Shown here one piece after another: positions 11,901-25,001 of a stretch of 64,000 nucleotides of DNA. Every line of letters starts with the position of its first letter. The stretch's first letter is position 1. The DNA comes from Quercus robur (lineage: Eukaryota; Streptophyta; Magnoliopsida; Fagales; Fagaceae): assembly GCF_932294415.1 (NCBI RefSeq), contig NC_065536.1:13795974-13859973 (forward strand). The letters are read 5' to 3'. Position numbers and translations under genes: made by a program. The notes below the pieces were generated by a model. It did not search any database. It was not told the DNA's origin and saw nothing but the letters and a program-made list of their open reading frames with translations.

Positions 11901-12939
11901 TGATTTTCCAAACTTAACCTTTCTTCTTTTTCCATGCAGTAGAGCTCAAATAGTGGTATCTTCACATGAAGATTTGTTGTCATAAATCACCATAATCCCA
12001 AACAATAGAAGCATAAATACTGAAAGTTATACAAAATTTAAATGAAATTAATATAGAAATGGAAAAATGGTTAAAATAATACAAATGTTATATTCATAGC
12101 AGAAGATGTTTCCAGAGAAAGATAGTTCAAGTGCTTAAAAGTGTTCTAAAGTGATAATATCATTTGCCAAAAGTAAAAATGCACTTTATGGTTTTACACC
12201 CACCTCTACCACAGTAAGACCTAGGTCATCCGTGATTCCAGACTGAGCAGGTGATGAATATCCCACCTACAAAATCAATTATACACCATTTTCAGTTCAG
12301 TAGTCAGCATATCAAACGTCTAGGCATCCCACATAGAGATACCCATCCCATTTATTGTCTTATTCAGTTATTCTCTCCAATGTTATAAAAACACTCCCTG
12401 CAAGCCATTGACAAATCTATACCTCAATCATTTAGATGCATTTCTATGTAAAATCCCTACAAAAATTTGGCGTTCAACTAATATATTTTCTATCATGACC
12501 TAGTAGCATAGAAAACATTGTGACTCTTCAAACTGTAGTGAAGATTCAGAAATGAATAATTCTTAATAGAATTTGAGTTCTCTACAGATTTGCAAAATTT
12601 GGCACTCATCATAAACACATCAAAATCTTTGCAGACAATATCCCTAGACCAAGGACCATGTGGACTAAAGAGAGTGTGGACCATTCTATGCTAAAGTAAA
12701 ATTTCACTTACAGCTGTGCCAAAAACATAGGAACCAGAGATAGCAACCAAAGTGCTAAGCACAACCACACCTGTGGCTGAGGAAGATCCACTCTGACTCT
12801 CACCACCATCATCACAACCAGTAGTGTTGGCACAAGCATGGTCACCACTACTAGCATCACTGCCATATAGTTGATGGTGTTCTTCTTTGGCAACTAGAGG
12901 AGTTGATAGCTCTCCTTCTTCAATGCTTTCTCTGCCCAT
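8005..12939 (-). pseudogene. ERD6-like sugar transporter copy 1, 18 exons, disrupted
   Basis: An ERD6-like MFS transporter, a family that carries monosaccharides with protons, often at the tonoplast. Exons (5' to 3'): 12939-12712, 12266-12204, 11524-11435, 11332-11273, 10985-10920, 10840-10775, 10698-10623, 10540-10476, 10034-9942, 9792-9712, 9623-9539, 9427-9384, 9305-9243, 9168-9109, 9017-8964, 8509-8450, 8350-8236, 8135-8005. The sum is 1500 nt (499 codons plus stop). Motifs include [34 protein letters not shown] and VPKTKG. Lesions: TGA at 9154-9156 (exon 14, Gly in other copies); TAG at 8294-8296 (exon 17, usually Trp); the exon 13 acceptor reads AA instead of AG; and GRRP has become GRWP. 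The exon 12 donor is weak (GTTCTT). It is most likely a recent pseudogene, since all other splice sites are normal. Confidence 0.9.
10219..10440. repeat. Probable retroelement fragment in intron 8 of copy 1
   Basis: The stretch holds motifs common in plant retroelements (AGTCTCACATTGGATAAT and CTTTTGGGTTAAGTGGTGTC) that copies 2 and 3 lack at this place. No clear ends or target duplication were found. Confidence 0.3.
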
Positions 12940-13323
12940 ATCTTTGGATGGCAAAGAAATGGTATGTACAGTATGAATTAAAACTTCAATTTGTGTTTCA
13001 AACACAAAGAGATGAAGGCAAGAAGAAGAGGGCGGTTTCTGAGTTTGACGGATAGAGATATTGAGTTAGAGAGAGTGGAGATGAAGTGTTTAGGACCCAT
13101 GTGGAGTTCATCATTGGACACTTTTGTCGGTAGTTATTTAATTTTATTCTTGGATGTGATTCTATCTTTGTCCTTGTCCTCTTTATTACTGATTGAGATA
13201 AAGTGCCAGTATTTCCATTATGTGTAGGTGCTTGAATAAAAAATAATAATAAAAAATTTTTGAAGGATTTTTTTTATTGTATTTTTTTTACCTCTAGTCT
13301 AATTGGAAAGCCCATTAAATGCC

Positions 13324-13899
13324 CAGGAGAATTATAAATGAACCAAATCGTTCATAAGCAGTTTAGATTCGACTCGATAAAAAATTCATTCATATTTGTT
13401 TATTTATAAACAAACCAAGTTTAAACTTTTGTTTTAAGATTGTTTAATAAACAAGCCGAACTCGAGTAAAAAATATTGTTCATGAACAAGCTCGTGAACA
13501 CCAATGCTTGATATAAAAGTAACAAAACAAGTTAAGTCTAGGTTTATTTATGAGTTTGGTAATAAAATTGATATGAGCTTGACAAGTTTACTCATATCCT
13601 TCTAAGATTTTAATTAATTATAAGTTGAGACCACTTATCCAAACCAAATAGGCTAGATAATGGCTTGATAATATACTCTGTGTCCGATCTCAAACTCAAA
13701 AGCATGATATTGAACTTGAGTTTAGGCTTGACTAAGCATGATAATGAATCAAGTCAAGCCAAGCTGAGCTCAAGCTTGAGCATTATTTGTAGGCTCATAT
13801 CAAGTTCAAACCAAGCTTGAACATTCTACTTTTGCTGTTGAGCTGTGCTTAAACAATTATTACTCGACAAAACTTGGCTCGTTTATTGTCCTATCCCTA
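13324..13899. repeat. Degenerate hAT-like repeat (GAACCAA/AACTTGGCTCG family)
   Basis: The left edge, CAGGAGAATTATAAATGAACC, and the right edge, GTCCTATCCCTA, resemble the CAGGGGTG/TAGGGRTR ends of common plant non-autonomous hAT elements. The interior is full of GAGCTTGA/TCAAGCTT-type motifs. No 8-bp target duplication was found, so the ends are uncertain. Related sequence in reverse orientation lies at about 29216-29434. Confidence 0.4.
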
Positions 13900-14915
13900 G
13901 AGCTTTAGTCAGCATCCATATTATACATTTAACTTCAGCACTCCCTGAATTGCTCTACTCCAAATTTGCAATTGAGGTAGCCTGTCTAGTGTCTAGCCTT
14001 TGTTGCTACCCCTAACTCATGAGATGGTTTTGAAAAAGTCCCATTACAACTTATTACATGAACCTTAAAATGCTCACTGTTGGGTTAAATTTCAGCATGA
14101 ACATATTCAAATATTGATTAAATGATTAAATTCACCTTTTTCCAATCTCTTTTGACTTAGAGTTGCTTCATAAGGTGTGGTTTCTAACTGATTGTGTTAT
14201 CTCTTGGAGTTATCAACCTTTTAAAATTAAAATTTTGAAATCAAGTTTTTGGGATAAATGATAATTTATGAAAAACTTATTGCACTATTTCTAGTTTATA
14301 AGTTCAATAGAAAGCAACCAAGTTATATTACAAAATTAGCAATTTGCTACACTGTGGTGGTTTCTTGTGATATTCTTAAATTCTAGATGGTTAGCCTTTC
14401 TTCTAAGTGGTTTTTTTTGAGGCAAATAGCTTTAGAATGGCAACTTAACTATTGTCAATGTGCTTGGAAAATTGTGTTCCCTGAATTATCAATTGCAGTC
14501 TTTTTTTTTTTTTTTTTTTTTTTTCGTAAGCTATAAAACTCTTGAATCAGTTAGCAAATAATTTGATATCATGCATCATGAAAATAACAGAGACAAAATT
14601 TGATGATAAAAGGATGTTTACAATAACCTTGATAAACATGTGCATAAATTTCACAATACTTGATGATGAAAAGATGATCTTCCACACCAAATAAATAATC
14701 TGATTTCTCCCAAAATGTTTCCAATAACATTTTTCTTCGCCATGAAAAAAATGTTAAGTGGTTTATTGGGTAGAATAGGTAACTGAATCAAGGATCATGA
14801 TGCATGAGATAACCCCACAACTGAACATACTTAAACAATATATATTCACGTGGAAGTTTGTTTTATAGGGTTTTTAGATTTCAATTGAACTAAGATGAAC
14901 AAATTTTCTTATGTC

Positions 14916-17900
14916 TTAAGGGTTTGAGTTTTTGCACTGAGGATTGGTAAATGATGCATGAATTTCTTCCAGTGCTTGCTTCTTGGTCTCTGGTACCAGC
15001 TTTGCAATAAATACAACAGCTAAACCATAAATGACTGAGAATATGAAAAATGTTCCTGAAGTATCATAGCCAAAATAATCATGATTAGTTACCACAGAGA
15101 AACCAAGAAATTGGAAAGTAAAAGTGAAGATGTGTGGTGGGTGGGGTGCTGCTTATGAGTTACCTGCTAAACTCCATGCTATCATAAACTTGAAGACGTA
15201 TACAACAATCCAAGCGAAGGACCAGTGTGCTGAAGTCACTAGGCTTCCAGCTGTACCCTTGATGTTTATAGGATATATCTAAAATAAAATCATCCTTCAA
15301 AGTTCAATCTTATGTATAATCTTGCTTGTCCTGTGAAACTCATACTTCTATACTTCTATACTATCATGAAAAGGGAATTACGGATTTTTTTTTTTTTTGC
15401 CCCCCTTTTTGTGTCATTTTTCTAAATGGCCACAAGTACCCAATTTATAGTTACATCTTGTGTGGTTTAGTACTACAGAAAAGAAAAAGGATAGAAGGAA
15501 TCAAATTGTGACTGTGAGTTCTATAAATTTATAATCCTTGCAAATTCTTTCTTACTTAACATGTTATTGAAGCATTGGATGATAATAAGAGTTAAGTTCA
15601 TAATCCACTTTGAGGAATGTTGCTATTTGAGAGAGCCTAATGCCGTCACAAATAGTTAAAGCCAGTTTTCTCATTTAATATGTAGTGATTATTGAGAGCA
15701 ACTTTGTACGTGCAGAAGGCTATTAAATTTTGAGTTTAGAGTTCAGTAAGTTACATACCTCTGACATTATAACCCAGGGTAATCCTGCCATGCCTATCGC
15801 TTGAGCCATACTAAATACCTGCACAAATTGTTAATTGGTCAAATAAATACATGTCATCTGATCTACCAGTACATGACAACTTGGCCAATAATTAAAGAAA
15901 AAGATCAATGAACACTTCCCTGTGGCTTCCAAGGATCAAGTGGAAAACAAACAAAAGAAACTGCTTATTTTCCTCTGCTAATAGGTGATAAGAGGGATTC
16001 AAGTCCTAGAAGACTACAACTTGAATCCATTTTCATCCAACATAAGCTCAGAACTTAGAATATGCTAAAGAATTTTAAATCCCCACAAATATTCTAGTTG
16101 GCACTTGTAAGTAAATGAGGAAAAATGTAAGAAGTTCAACAGAGTTTTTTTCAGTTCTTTTCTTGATAAGGGGAAAAATTGTCCTGCAGAATATTGTATT
16201 ACCGATAAACCAATTAGCACCAAAATGGGAGTGAGCTCCTTCAACAGGCTAAGGTCCTGCGCATAACAAATTTAAGTTTGTTACTATTGAATATGGAAAA
16301 CAAAACCATGATATAAGAAGTGTCTACATATGGTTTTGGTAGAAACCTGAAAGATGTATGACAAGCCTACAAGGAAGCAACTCAAGCTCAGTCCAGTGGC
16401 AGAAACCTGAAAACATTGGCAAACTTGATAACTGTTGAACTGTAAGGCAAACTTAAAGAGAAATATTATTTGCCATTATCACCATTAGAAGTGGCCGTCT
16501 TCCTAAATTATCTGACAAGAGTACACTGATAATGTTGGCTGGAATCTGCACAAAATATGTACACGTTTGGGAAATGTATCAAGAAGAATCCCACATTCAT
16601 TTAAGCTAGAGTGAGTCAAGTACCTGGACAACAGCCATAGTTGTAGTCCCAATGCTACTTGAAAATCCTATATAGACCAGAGAGTTGTAGTGTTCACAGT
16701 TATTCAAAAAATATGGTACCACTAGTTATATAAAAATAGTTCCTTGTTTTACCAGCTTCTGTAAATAAATAGCTTGCATAGTAGGCAACTGCACTGCTGC
16801 CTCCAAGTTGATCAAGCAATATCAGCCCAAGTCCGGCCTAAACCAATTTTAAAAAACACTTCACACTCACACAAGCAATTTGTGGAAAAGAGGCCACAAT
16901 AAGAGACACTCACTGTGAGTGGAGAGACATATCTACTATGGAAAAAATGTAGTTTTCCAGTCTCTGAAAATTGTTGACATATTTTTGTATAATCCTGTCA
17001 AAAGCGCATGTATCATTCTTTTGTTGTCAAAATTGTTAAAATAATAATAAATGAAAATTTTCCTCTAATTGAGGTTACATAACAGTGACTCTACTATAAA
17101 AACTTGAATTGGAAACATTACTTTTATATCAGCTGCTTCTTGAGAAACATCAGCATTCTTTCCCCTAAGAAGCTGTAGAGAAGCTTCGAACTCTTCATGC
17201 TTACCAACGTTTGCCTGTATTATTTCAGCAATGCAATGAATGGATGCTTACTTGTCATTTGTAGAGTAAACACAACGTACGTGATTTAGTAGTCTTAAAG
17301 AGACTTTGTTGCAAAGCATGCTTTTGGAAAAGCCAAGAACAACAGGATTTAGATTGGCAATATCTGTTGACAATGTAAAATTGAACAACCCCCGGGAGTA
17401 GATTCAATGGCTAATAAACACATAAGGTGAAATTACTCCTAACCAAAGTGGTATAAGTAACAAAGAGCAAAAGTATTTGAACACACACTCACCCACACCA
17501 AGATAGAGTGTTGGTAAATTGTTGAAAAACGACTCAAAGCTGAAGCTACTGAAAGAAGTGAAAACAAGGATACCTCGCCTGATAGTCACTCAAGTGAGAC
17601 TCCAGGGTTGCCTATAGCATGCTTGAGCAAGTCATTAAACAAGTTCACATCTTGCCTGACCCTCACTGTCATAGATTTTGTTTCCTCTATTTTGGATCAA
17701 GATTCTGATCCTGTTCCTAAACCTTACTCATTAGGTACTTAATGCTACTACTTTTATTACTGGAGAGCAGTCATATCATAGAAAAATATTAGAGCCATTC
17801 CCCAGATTCAATTCCTTAACTCTGTTCCATCTAGTTTTTGATTTTGCACCTTCATGGTCTATCATTTATAAAGAACCTTGTAAAAACAAGTACTCTATTG

Positions 17901-20900
17901 AAATCATAGAATATATAGCCGTGCGTCAGTGCATGCAGTGTGCTCTCGGAGTTCTATGAAGTGGACATGTCGTTCATGAAGGTGTCCATGTAGAAGAAGT
18001 CCAGAGGTTTTGGAGGCTTCAACGAGTTGTCTACTGAGTAGTAGAGGCTAGTCGATCACAAGGTGTTGTGTGTAGAAGTCTAGTCATTCTTCTATAGTGA
18101 ATTGCTTTGTTGCGGTATGTTGCTCCAAGTGTTTTTTTTTTCATTGGAGATGTACAGCATCAGTTCTCCACTTCGTTTTCCAATTTTTGTGTTCTCTATT
18201 TATTGATGTACTTAAAATGTGCTTAATTTGATAATTGTTTGTTATTCGCAATGCATGAGAAAATGTAATTTAATTATTTTATAAGAATATAATGCAAAAT
18301 TTGTAGATTAAATAGTGCATGTATTATTTAAAAGAATTATATATATATATATATATATGAAAAACATAATTTAATAAAAATATTTTACTTACATAATTAT
18401 AATATTGTTCTATATAAATGAAGAAGATGTTATTAAATATACCATAGGTTTTTTTTTTTTTTTTTTTTGAGAAGAAAATATACCATAGTTATTGGTTGAC
18501 TAATTTGACTATATCCAAGTATATTAAAAAAAAAATGTATATATATCCCATTCCATGGAACTCATGTAACATGTTACATTTAAGTTTAGAATTGTAGCAT
18601 TTTTTTTTTCTCTTTTTAAATATAAGTATAATGCCTATAGTATTGAAACTTGAATTTTAAGGTAATCTTTTGAATATTTATCATTTTTATTTTTAGAGCT
18701 TATATCTCTAATTTTTAATGTCTATTTTGTTTGTATTTTTTAGCCATACATTAAAGAGTTTGATACAAATAAAATAAAATTTCATACTTTTCAACCCAAA
18801 AATTATGAATTTTTTAGCCCAAAACTAAAAAGGCAATCTACTCAAAGAATCCATTTAAGACCTAGTTAGTCCAAAATAGACCAAAAGAGATTAAATTGGA
18901 CTATGTGGACCAAATGAATCAAAGTGGATCAATTAGACTGAGATGGACCGAATGGACCAAATAGATTGAAATGCACCTACATGGATTGAATGGACTGAAA
19001 TGGATCAAAATGTTATGCTGATGTGACTCAAAAGAAGTGTAGAAACAATAAATGTTACGACATAGTTTTTAAATATTATATAGATTGGGGTCAAAATAGA
19101 AATTTGAAACATATTAATGCTCACATGATTTTCATTTTTATTAATCAATTAAAACACCACATAAATAAGTCTCAGCAAGATATTTAGACTGACCAGCCAC
19201 CTAGGTGACTTTGCAATGAAGAATACTCCCACAAGTTTTACTACACATGGAATACCACCTGAAAATAAGAATCAGTGTGAATCAAATCTATCCCTTTCTT
19301 TTTCTTAAGAATTTAGTAAAATTAATTCAGAGAATGAAGCAACAAGAAATTTACCAATTACAGCTAGGATGCGCCAGGAAATGTTACTCCCAATGAAATA
19401 CATTAGTTGAAAGCCACAAGTTATCATCAACTGCACATATGACATAACGTAGGTATTGTGAACAATGAGTTGGCTATACAATATAAGGCCATGATGATCT
19501 TATTATACCTGAGTAGCTGATGTAAATTGTCCCCTAAGATTCTTGGGTGTGATTTCTGCTATGTATACAGGTACCTGCTTGGTAATAAGAATTTGATTAT
19601 TATTTTTAGACTATGTTAGTTGGTATATTAAATTATCAATTATGAAATGCTAGTACAAGAAAACTTACCACATATAAACTAATGCTAGTCCCAAATCCCA
19701 ATAACAGGCTTCCGAGATCAAGCAACCAAGCATTCTACAACAAGCCTTGAATTCTATTATATATTGATTGAAACCCAGGAGGGACAAAATATGTATAAAG
19801 TAATTCTGATGGCTTGTTTCACACTTATTTTTCAATTCTTTTTCTAATCTTCACTTAATGAAAATTCTAGGAATATTCTTTCAAGAATAATTACTAATAG
19901 TTTTACAACAATATATAGTTGACAGTGTCCTACTTTGGACAATTTTTATGAAGTACAAGTTAGTGAGGAAATGACCATGTAATTCAATGAATAGAGATTA
20001 GAAATTAAAGTTACTCAGACTAGCTACATTCTTCTAAAACATAGTTGGAAGGTATAAAAAAACAAAAACAAAAACCTGTGCCAATGCTATTGCAAGCCAC
20101 CCTGCAATCCGGAATATTTCAGAGAACCACATTGCCTGTTTTTGATACGCAAAAAGAAATTGAGAGGAACCAAAAGATGTTAGTCAGGTGTTTTATTTTG
20201 AAACTTTATCTTCAACAGAAAAATTGTCATTAAATAAGAGACTAGCATTGGATCCACCTACACAAATGGGATTTAATTAAGAAAAATATATAAAATATCT
20301 CCCATTGTGCAATCATGAAGCCAACGAGCCTTTAGATATATAGGAGGAAAAAAAAAGGTTTTTCTATAATTGTAACAAAATTTTATAATATTTTCACAAT
20401 AAATTTTGGTGAAAGTCCACTATAAGTTAAAATAAAGAACAAAATTTAGCTACAAAATTTAAGGGTATGCACAAAACTGACAAACCAAAAAAATTGGCCA
20501 AAATTGGCCGAACCGTTGCCAAAATTTTGGTTCGGTTTGTTGTAGGTTTTCATTTTTTTTAAAATTGAAATTTTCTGTTTCGGTTTCGGTGGCAGGTTTG
20601 TATGCACCAAACCGAAACATATTATAATATATTTTATATTAAATATATAATATAAGTTTTATAAATATTTAGGCCTCCGGTTAGTACATACATATTTGGG
20701 TCTCCGGCCTTTTCATTTTATTTTAAAACATTTGGACCTTTTTTTTTTGTTGTTGATATGATCCAGCCTCTTCATTTTATCATTAGATTAACTAACTATA
20801 ATTAAACTATTACTAATTAGATATCTAATTAAACTAATTAAACTATAAAAACAAAAGTTAGAAAACCCTACCCTATAAACCCCACACGTTTCACTCTCAC

Positions 20901-21050
20901 TCTCTCCCACATTCAGCTCCACAGTCCCTCTCACAGTTACGTCAAATCTGCCTCTGCTGTCGCCTCCACACGCCGGCTTGATCATCGACTTCTCACAGTG
21001 ACCCTCTCTCTTTTGAAAATCTTGATAACCCTCTTCTTCTTTTTTTCTCT

Positions 21051-21087
<37 letters not shown>

Positions 21088-24000
21088 CTTTTTTGTATTT
21101 TGGGTTTTGTTTAATACTGAATCAATGATATTTTTATGAGACTAAAGCTAATATCCTACTAGTAACAACGTAAGATGTTTATTTTGTCAATTTTTATATT
21201 CAAATAAAGTTAGGGCTTTGAAAAAACCCATGTGCATGGCTGCTTGTGCTGGTTGGTTTCTTTATTTAGGATTAAATTTTTAAATACTATATAGGTCATG
21301 TGTTTGTTGACTTCTGAAATATAAAGTTAGCTGCTTTATTTATTGTTGGTATATTTGTTTATCGTTGTTGACATGCTGTGAAGTGTGAATTTGTGATTAT
21401 GATGTTGAGTTGTTATTTTCTTATTTATATTAGAGTTTTGAAAAAAAATTTGAAAAAAAAGAAAACCAAAGGCCCAACCAGCCCAAACCCAAGACACCAA
21501 AACTGAAAACCAACCAAAATTGAAATCGAACCAAAATCAACTAATTTCCAATTATTTCGCTCGGTTCGGTTGACAATTTCACAAATCGAAAACTTCGGTT
21601 TCGGTTGGCCAACACTAAGAAAACTGGCCAAACCGAACCGATTACACCCCTAACAAAATTGGTTGTAACATAAGGTTACAACCTTACTTAATATCTTTTT
21701 ATTAAAGGTGAATTTTGAAAAATCCACCATTTGATTAGCTCTTCTTCTTATATCTTTCATTCTTGCAAAATTTTTAGAAATTTAAATATCAATAGCTATG
21801 TCATTAATAAACTATTTAAATTGCAAGTTTTTGTAGTTTAAAATTATGCATAAAATTTTAGCTTATAGAACATATAGTAAACAATATCCAATTTAACACA
21901 AAATTTGACATATGTATTAAGATAGCATAAAGAATATACAATTCAACTGTTAGCCTTAGGTTACAACTAATTTTATAGTTAAATTTTGTCCCAAAATAAA
22001 ATAAAATAAGAAAATTGCATACGGACACTAAAAGGTCAATATAATATCATTTTAAAAATATTGTGAGATTTTGTTGTGAAAAGCACAGATAAACTAACTT
22101 TTTTCCGACCGATATAATCTACTGTCAATCCATTTACTAATCCGCCAATCACTCCTCCTATTGTCATCATCGAACTGAAAAAGGAATACTGCATAGTCAA
22201 ATGAATATAATTGTTATCAATGGATAAGAGAATTGATGGAAACATAGCACACCTACTTACAATTGATAAAATCTAAGAGTAATGCTAGAGATACAAACTA
22301 GTTTACAACATTTTTACAAAATGTTGATGTAGCCAATCTATTATTGGTTTTTATCTAGGCTCACCATTAATATCACTTTTTCATTTACCAATAATCACTC
22401 ATCACATCAACATTTCATAAAAAAAAATTTGTAAAATAGTTTGTATCTCTAACATTATTCAAAATCTAAAACGTGATACAAATATTTGAAGTAGACATAT
22501 ATTGATATTTACATTTATGCAACATGTGTAGCATTACTGTATATTATATTATTCAAATTCAAATACAAATACATTGGTATGTATAGATGTACACTATACA
22601 GACATGCCTAGCTACATATAATGATAAAAATATTTAGAATAATTTATAGACTTTAGCTACGTGTATACAAATTATACACACATATGGGTTGAGTTCTATT
22701 TGATAATCTTATCATTTTTTTAAACGTATGATAGACTTTCAATCTATGACATCCACTCTATAATGATTACTGTTATCATCAATTTAAAATGAACCAATCG
22801 ATATTTAATGTTGGAGGAAATTGAATATCAATTCTCCTATTTGACGACAAGAGACTTTGCTTGTTAACCTAACAGTGACCCACAATAATCTTACTATTTA
22901 ATTACACATTTATTGATAATGAATATGCATGTCAAATCCTGTATTAATTAATTTTTTATTATTTAATTTATAAAATTTTGTTATTATATTTAAAATATAT
23001 AAAAACTGAACTATAAACATTTTAAATTTTTGGATAATTAGATAGTTACAATGAGAGATGAGAATTTAGATTCTAGATGTCTTAGTTAGAAATATCAGGA
23101 GGTGCTAATTAATTGAGCTACAAAACTCTTAGCGAAATATAAACATTTTAGAAATAAGACAGTTCATAATTTTAATTATCTTGATATTTTTTGCAATTAT
23201 AAAACTTGTATATAATTTATAAACTCACCAAGATATTTATCTAGCAAAAAATTATTTAAATAATAAAATATTTTAATGCATGGTTATATATGAATATATA
23301 TACCAATTTTTATGGTTCAAGTGCAAAGATATTTGGGGTTCAATCCCCGTCTATACCAAAAACTGATTGGTGTCTTGGCTTGATGATAAAGAGCTATCAT
23401 TAGGAACGGACATCATAGGTTGAAAATCTCTCTAAAAAAGAAGTGTAGAGATATCTTAAATAGAAATATATCTAAGACAACATTTTACTTTAACCTACGG
23501 TAGACATTTTGGGGATATTATTCAACATCCGTGAGCAATGATCCTTCTTATAACATAATAAATGGTAGGTTCTAGCTTGAATTTAATAAAAGTGATCCAC
23601 AATTATATGAGAAAATGAAGTATTAATTATTTCTATCAAATGATTATTCAATATTTTGGAAAAATTATTATAAATGGGTTGAGTTGTGGGTCCATTATGA
23701 ATTTAATTTGTTGGACCTACTATCATATTTATATGAGATGGAGGATAGGCAGAGTACAGCTTTATTGTGTTTACAATAATAATGCCCAACATTCGGGGTG
23801 TGTAATTAAGGAAAATGTTTGTTAGTTTTCATTGGAAAGTATACAAAATTTCAAAAATACAATAATGTTTTACTTACTCCTCTCAAAGGAATGGCGAGTC
23901 TTACAATGAATTTTATTGTTATTAGTTGAATTCACTATTATATGAAAAGATGGAGTGTGTTGTTATTGTACTCCCAAAATATTTTATAGTTACTCATTTT

Positions 24001-24768
24001 TAATTGGGATTTAAAAAGATGAGTTGAATTTGAAAAAATCATATGTTCAAAATTTTACCATTTTAGTAAATGTACATAGATAAGTAGAAATTACAAAAAA
24101 TATTAAGGAAAAAAAAATAGTACTTACTGATGTATCAGAGAGACTCAAATCTTCGACGATCCCAGATTTAGCAGGTGAAGAAAAACCTGTCTGCACAATG
24201 CATATAATACATTTGTACAATGTTTAATCCATACAACATATTACACTTTGGCACTGCCATGAACAATCTCTTCAATTCACGAAAATGATAGTAATATTTC
24301 AAATACACCTAACTGGTTAGTTAGCATCCTTCATAGAACTTTGTTATGTATACAACATATACAATATAATACTATTTGATAAGAGTTAAGCATAAAACTT
24401 GTGTAAACTTTCTTACAACGCTTGACTTTGTACCCAAAAGAAACAACCCATGAAATGATGACCGTATAGTAGAAATTCGTGTATTTCTTTGATATATATA
24501 GCTTACATGCAGTCGTGCCATTTGGTTATGCAGTGGTACTTACAGCACACCCAGAACCGAGGGAACCACAGAGCGCGACCATGGTGCTGAGCACAACAAG
24601 AAGCGTGACTGATGAGGAACCACTTGATTGCAAGTCATCATCAGTAGTAGTAGTAGTATTACTACCATTAGTAGTAGTGTTTGCTTCAGTAGTAGTAGTA
24701 GTATTACTACCGTTAGTAGTAGTGTTTGCTTCAACAGGTGAAGGCCTTCTCAATAGTGGTGCTTGCAT
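14916..24768 (-). CDS. ERD6-like sugar transporter copy 2, 18 exons, intact frame
   Basis: Exons (5' to 3'): 24768-24544, 24190-24128, 22188-22099, 20135-20076, 19734-19669, 19574-19509, 19430-19355, 19258-19194, 17214-17122, 16994-16914, 16838-16754, 16667-16624, 16545-16483, 16406-16347, 16256-16203, 15818-15759, 15278-15164, 15055-14916. The sum is 1506 nt (501 codons plus stop), with no stop or lost splice site. The ATG at 24766-24768 is the first in frame, since an in-frame stop precedes it. Family motifs present: [33 protein letters not shown] and VPETK, with about 12 hydrophobic segments expected. Odd residues: DLGS for DLGR, AKSP for PESP, DQLGG for QQFGG, and a Thr/Asn-rich N terminus made of a duplicated 15-residue unit. 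Several introns are inflated by transposons. It is probably an expressible MFS monosaccharide transporter, but it shows signs of relaxed constraint. Confidence 0.85.
18770..19085 (-). repeat. GGACCA-type degenerate minisatellite repeat in intron 8 of copy 2
   Basis: Short alternations of TGGACC/AATGGACC/AAATGG fill this stretch. Read on the opposite strand it matches, with its flank (AATATTTAAAAACT and GTCACATCA), the region at 33539-34015. It is therefore a copy of a dispersed repeat family, inserted in the intron. Confidence 0.65.
20460..21652. mobile_element. Non-autonomous hAT element in intron 3 of copy 2
   Basis: The 8-bp direct repeat ACAAAATT flanks the element exactly (20452-20459 and 21653-21660). 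The ends TAAGGGTATGCAC and GATTACACCCCTA form an imperfect terminal inverted repeat of the TAGGGGTG type. GGTTCGG-rich subterminal sequence is present at both ends. No transposase is visible in the 1193-bp interior, which holds a long poly-T run near 21055-21090. Confidence 0.8.
22277..22460. mobile_element. Mutator-type MITE in intron 2 of copy 2, 9-bp TSD
   Basis: A 184-bp element with near-perfect inverted ends (GAGTAATGCTAGAGATACAA versus GAATAATGTTAGAGATACAA on the other strand). It is flanked by the identical 9-bp repeat AAAATCTAA at 22268-22276 and 22461-22469. A 9-bp TSD with long TIRs is typical of Mutator-like MITEs. Confidence 0.88.
23355..23440 (+). mobile_element. SINE-like fragment in intron 2 of copy 2
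   Basis: TTGGCTTGATGATAAAGAGC resembles a tRNA-type box A and GGTTGAAAATCTCTC a box B, spaced about 30 nt apart, followed by an A-rich tail. Just upstream, GGGTTCAATCCCC resembles the box B of a second unit. The ends are uncertain. Confidence 0.45.
24643..24732 (-). repeat. Two 45-bp coding repeats in exon 1 of copy 2
   Basis: Two consecutive 45-bp units (24643-24687 and 24688-24732), nearly identical, encode a 15-residue Glu-Ala-Asn-Thr-rich unit twice. They keep the frame and lie in the predicted cytosolic N terminus. Confidence 0.85.
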
Positions 24769-24849
24769 GCTTTTTCTCTCCACGTCCTATTATTAATGGA
24801 AGATAGGTAGTTTTTGGAGGAGAAGATGAGATATAAGTATTTATTAAGC

Positions 24850-24894
<45 letters not shown>
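24850..24894. repeat. (TA)n(GA)n microsatellite upstream of copy 2
   Basis: A TA run is followed directly by a GA run, about 80-125 bp upstream of the copy 2 start codon. A CT run of similar length lies at 25082-25112. Confidence 0.85.
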
Positions 24895-25001
24895 TCAATG
24901 ACAATAATGACGTGCATGTAGTCGCTCTTTTTTTGTTTTGTTTTGTTTGTGTAGTGGTTACTACTTGGGAAGGCCGATCTATATGTTATTCAAAAACGTA
25001 A

